In this document: piece by piece, positions 24,097 to 26,453 of the stretch
Numbering within the stretch: the first letter of the stretch is position 1
Layout: the number at the start of each line of letters is the position of its first letter
From: RGIG1934 sp045122895
GTDB taxonomy: Bacteria; Bacillota; Clostridia; Lachnospirales; Lachnospiraceae
Direction of reading: 5' to 3'
Length of the DNA stretch: 26,453 nucleotides
Assembly (NCBI GenBank): GCA_045122895.1
Contig: JBGVIE010000027.1
Span: forward strand, 1-26,453
Program-made: the position numbers and the translations under genes
Notes under the pieces: generated by a model
What the model saw: the letters and a program-made list of their open reading frames with translations, nothing else
Database searches by the model: none
What the model was told of the DNA's origin: nothing

Positions 24097-26041
24097 TTTT
24101 AAAATGTATAAAGAGGGGCTTAATGAGCTTAAGCTGATAAGCTTTATTTTCCTTGTACTTTCAGTATTTGTAAATGCATTGATTAAGGATGAGTATATGA
24201 CCTCGAGAAACAGTCTGATAAGCATAAATTATATGGTGTTTTTATCTTATACTGTAATAGTTCCTGTAATGACACTGTATTTATTTATGTTTATGACCAA
24301 GAGAAATAGCAGCGATTTTTATGACGCTCTGCCACATTCGAGAGTATGTATATATATTTCTTATTGTGCGTCAATTGTAACCAGTATTGCCGGCATAATA
24401 TTTATTTCGTCTGTAGTAGGATACATATGTAAGTTCCTTACAGGATATTCCTTTAAGATGTTTTCTTTTGGCGACGCTTTTGTATCGGCTATTGGATTTT
24501 TTGTCTGTTGCCTTCTTGTTATGGTTTCAATCAATATAGCACAGATGATTACAGGAACTTTATTTACCAATGTTGTAGTATCGGGAATAATTATTTTCTT
24601 TCCAAGAATCTTTATTAGTGTGATTATTATGATAATTGAAAGTGTATGTCCTTATCTTGATACTACACATATGTTTTCTTTATTTAATAACAGATATAAT
24701 CTTGTAACATCATCAGTAGCCAGCACCATTACTACAGATGGATTATTATCTGTATATGAATATGTTCCGGGAATGATATACACATTTGTATTGGCACTTA
24801 TTTATTTTTGTATTGCAATATATATGTGCGGTAGAAGAAAAAGTGAGGCAGCAGGGTTGGCAGCTCCTACAAGAAGTCTTCAGGCAGTTATACGCTGTAC
24901 GATAAGTATGATGATTTGTCTGCCATCTATAAATGGAATAATTGCCATGAAATATATACCTGGGTCAGAATCATACAGCCGTTTTATAATACTATTCTAT
25001 GGATTAGCTGTTTTTTCATACTTTGTATATGAGATTATCTCTACTAAAAAAGTGGATAGGGTTATAAAAATTGCACCGGGTCTGTTAGTTGTAGTGGCAC
25101 TAAATATTGGTGTTATTGGTGTGGTTGCAGGTGTTAAACAGTATACCGGTAATATTGAAATTGATAAGAACAGTGTGAAGTATTTCACGATTGATGAGTG
25201 GAATGATGATACATTCAGAAATATGTTGTTATGTGAATATAAGATAAATGATGAGCAGCTTATTGACTGGATGATTTCAGAGTATGATGCTTCTATGGAA
25301 AAAATGAAAAGATCTGATTATGCTGATTATGAATTATATAGAGTTGCCATTCACACAAAAAAAGGTACATACTACAGAAAGATACGTATATCAACTTCGT
25401 TTTTTGACAAATGTTACCAATATATATCTTCTCAGAAAGATTTTATGGAAAAAGCAGTATCTCTTCCTGATAAGAAAGATGTGCTTTATTATGGGTATGA
25501 TGTTTGCGAAGACGAAGACAAATATAAGGAAATATACGATTGTTACAGAAACGAGTTGTCGACTTTTGATTTGGAAAAACAATATAGAATTCTGTATGAT
25601 GAATCAGAGGAAAGATATGATTTAAAGTCTTTTGGAATTACATATGAGTATAAGGGAGAACTCTGTTACAGGGAAATACGAATTAACAATGATACTCCTG
25701 CCACATATAATAAATATCTCGAATATATGTATGAACAGTCACAGGATTACATAAAGAAGAACAGTAACATAATAGTTTCTTATGATACCTTTGAGTTATC
25801 ACCACTTGGGGAACATGGAGGAGTGCATTATTACTCAGGCAAAGAAGAAGAAGAAACAAGAAATAAAATGGTTAAGTTGATAGATGAATATAGTAAAGAG
25901 TTGATTAATTGTACAGAGTTACCTACAATTGATACAAAAACATTATATATCAATTATGACTCTGAAGCATATATTTTTGTACCAAGTGAAAAAATGCAAT
26001 CTATAATTGAGGAGATGAGGGATTTGTTGATTGGTGATTGA
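24080..26041 (+). CDS. ABC-2 type permease with large C-terminal soluble domain
   Basis: The membrane partner of the ATPase, 653 residues. Eight or nine hydrophobic helices occupy residues 18-352. The loop SDFYDALPHSR after the second helix matches the LP.sR element common in this permease group. Residues 353-653 form a soluble, charged domain of about 300 residues containing two related-looking halves (YRKIRIST... and YREIRINN..., each in a strand-helix setting). I recall a DUF annotated on such permeases (DUF6449) but cannot verify it. Whether the domain lies outside the membrane depends on the helix count. GGAGGG lies about 10 bases before the ATG. The stop codon TGA (26039-26041) abuts the palindromic element. 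Confidence 0.82.
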   Translation: MKKIFSFKMYKEGLNELKLISFIFLVLSVFVNALIKDEYMTSRNSLISINYMVFLSYTVIVPVMTLYLFMFMTKRNSSDFYDALPHSRVCIYISYCASIVTSIAGIIFISSVVGYICKFLTGYSFKMFSFGDAFVSAIGFFVCCLLVMVSINIAQMITGTLFTNVVVSGIIIFFPRIFISVIIMIIESVCPYLDTTHMFSLFNNRYNLVTSSVASTITTDGLLSVYEYVPGMIYTFVLALIYFCIAIYMCGRRKSEAAGLAAPTRSLQAVIRCTISMMICLPSINGIIAMKYIPGSESYSRFIILFYGLAVFSYFVYEIISTKKVDRVIKIAPGLLVVVALNIGVIGVVAGVKQYTGNIEIDKNSVKYFTIDEWNDDTFRNMLLCEYKINDEQLIDWMISEYDASMEKMKRSDYADYELYRVAIHTKKGTYYRKIRISTSFFDKCYQYISSQKDFMEKAVSLPDKKDVLYYGYDVCEDEDKYKEIYDCYRNELSTFDLEKQYRILYDESEERYDLKSFGITYEYKGELCYREIRINNDTPATYNKYLEYMYEQSQDYIKKNSNIIVSYDTFELSPLGEHGGVHYYSGKEEEETRNKMVKLIDEYSKELINCTELPTIDTKTLYINYDSEAYIFVPSEKMQSIIEEMRDLLIGD

Positions 26042-26114
26042 TTTTTACAGCTAAACGTTCAAGAATGCAGGCATTCATCACGTTTAACTGTAAAATCTGC
26101 ATGGCTCTGAACAG
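26041..26114 (-). repeat. Palindromic element, copy 2 (partial, inverted)
   Basis: The reverse complement of this stretch aligns with 5998-6073 of copy 1 at roughly four of five positions by eye, with one single-base gap. It keeps CTGTTCAGAGCCA, the long H1 stem, the GAATG/CATTC inner stem and the TGA on both sides of the internal loop. The right part (H2, H3 and the closing arm) is missing. It begins at the permease stop codon and ends one base before a -35 box. Confidence 0.82.
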
Positions 26115-26143
26115 TTGCAAATTAATTATGAATCCGCTATACT
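26115..26143 (+). promoter_or_regulatory. Promoter of the AAA-ATPase-like gene
   Basis: TTGCAA (26115-26120), 17-base spacer, TATACT (26138-26143). Transcription would start near 26150, with a leader of about 60 bases to ATG 26212. Confidence 0.78.
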
Positions 26144-26188
26144 AATGATAGTTTATTTTGATATGACAATTCATTTGTATAGCGGATT
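26131..26188. repeat. 12-bp perfect inverted repeat around the start of transcription
   Basis: AATCCGCTATAC (26131-26142) and GTATAGCGGATT (26177-26188) are exact reverse complements, 34 bases apart. The left arm covers most of the -10 box. In read-through RNA from the permease operon both arms would form a hairpin followed by TT, a possible weak terminator. Confidence 0.75.
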
Positions 26189-26211
26189 TTGTATAAAACG
26201 GAGGTAGAGGT

Positions 26212-26453
26212 ATGGGTGTATATTTTAATCCAAGAAATGAAAGTTTTACACAAGCAAGAAACAGTCAGATATTTGTTGATAAAACAGGATTGATTGAATA
26301 TCTTAATAAAAGAATATCGACAGAAGAAAAATGTATAGCATTAAGTCATGCCAGACGTTTCGGCAAATCTCATGCAGCGGGAATGATTGATGCATACTAC
26401 AGCCGTGGCTGCGATTCAACAAAACTTTTTGAAGATACCAAGATAGCGGGAAA
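26212..26453 (+). CDS. AAA-ATPase-like / PD-(D/E)XK nuclease family protein, 3' end cut
   Basis: The first 80 codons of a gene running off the right edge. GGAGG lies about 7 bases before the ATG. The visible part matches the start of the AAA-ATPase_like family (Pfam AAA-ATPase_like, usually followed by a PD-(D/E)XK nuclease-like domain): FVDKTGLIEYLNKR, then the P-loop-like SHARRFGKSHAAGMIDAYY and SRGCDSTKLFE. Most relatives have a Pro-Arg-Arg-Phe-Gly-Lys-Ser loop; here Pro is replaced by Ala. The family often occurs in many copies per genome in gut anaerobes, and its function is unsettled. It has its own promoter. Confidence 0.82.
   Translation, partial: MGVYFNPRNESFTQARNSQIFVDKTGLIEYLNKRISTEEKCIALSHARRFGKSHAAGMIDAYYSRGCDSTKLFEDTKIAG

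Noticed and set aside
1..26453. CRISPR arrays, tRNA or rRNA genes, prophage or conjugative modules.
   Set aside because: No regularly spaced repeats, tRNA-like cloverleafs with CCA-type ends, rRNA stretches, integrases or relaxases were seen on either strand.

Overview
This is a low-GC Gram-positive chromosome segment. The genes point to a clostridial organism, most likely a member of the Lachnospiraceae. Evidence for this is the phi3T/Bacillus-type thymidylate synthase beside a clostridial-type DHFR, YhaO/YhaN-like SbcDC proteins, SleB and SpoIID-like cell-wall proteins, a YtrA-type GntR-ABC cassette, strong GGAGG ribosome sites and sigma-A promoters. Most of the window is ordinary core genome. 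I see no rRNA, tRNA, CRISPR array, integrase or transposase gene.

Region 1 (1-4646) is a tight co-directional run: hflX (cut at the left edge), thyA, folA, an SbcD/YhaO-like nuclease and a very short SbcC/YhaN-like membrane ATPase. It pairs dTMP synthesis and folate recycling with DNA repair. Region 2 (4713-7386) holds a SpoIID-like peptidoglycan-binding protein and a PcsB-type coiled coil fused to a SleB hydrolase. Between them lies a cloverleaf-like palindromic element (5995-6134) with an 8-bp flanking direct repeat. Region 3 (7395-11845) is carAB with its own consensus promoter and a strong terminator, supplying carbamoyl phosphate for pyrimidines and arginine.

Region 4 (11851-17268) holds an AEC-family carrier, a Lon-like AAA ATPase lacking the protease domain, trpS with its promoter, a convergent Pr6Pr-type membrane gene, a GNAT acetyltransferase and a histidine phosphatase. 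Region 5 (17293-21675) is a type IIA topoisomerase pair, read as ParE/ParC because the A subunit lacks a GyrA box. It is followed by a 359-bp AT-rich gap with hairpins, then a PilZ (c-di-GMP receptor) gene. Region 6 (22650-26041) is a self-contained GntR-ABC ATPase-permease operon. Its promoter carries two near-identical 15-bp palindromic operators.

The window ends with a second, shorter, inverted copy of the palindromic element (26041-26114), a promoter inside a 12-bp inverted repeat, and the start of an AAA-ATPase-like/PD-(D/E)XK family gene cut by the right edge. The least explained items are the two-copy element, whose stem changes are compensatory; the miniature YhaN-like ATPase with several altered ATPase motifs; and the protease-less Lon-like ATPase with Asn at the Walker B Asp position. 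All calls come from reading the sequence; no database search was run.
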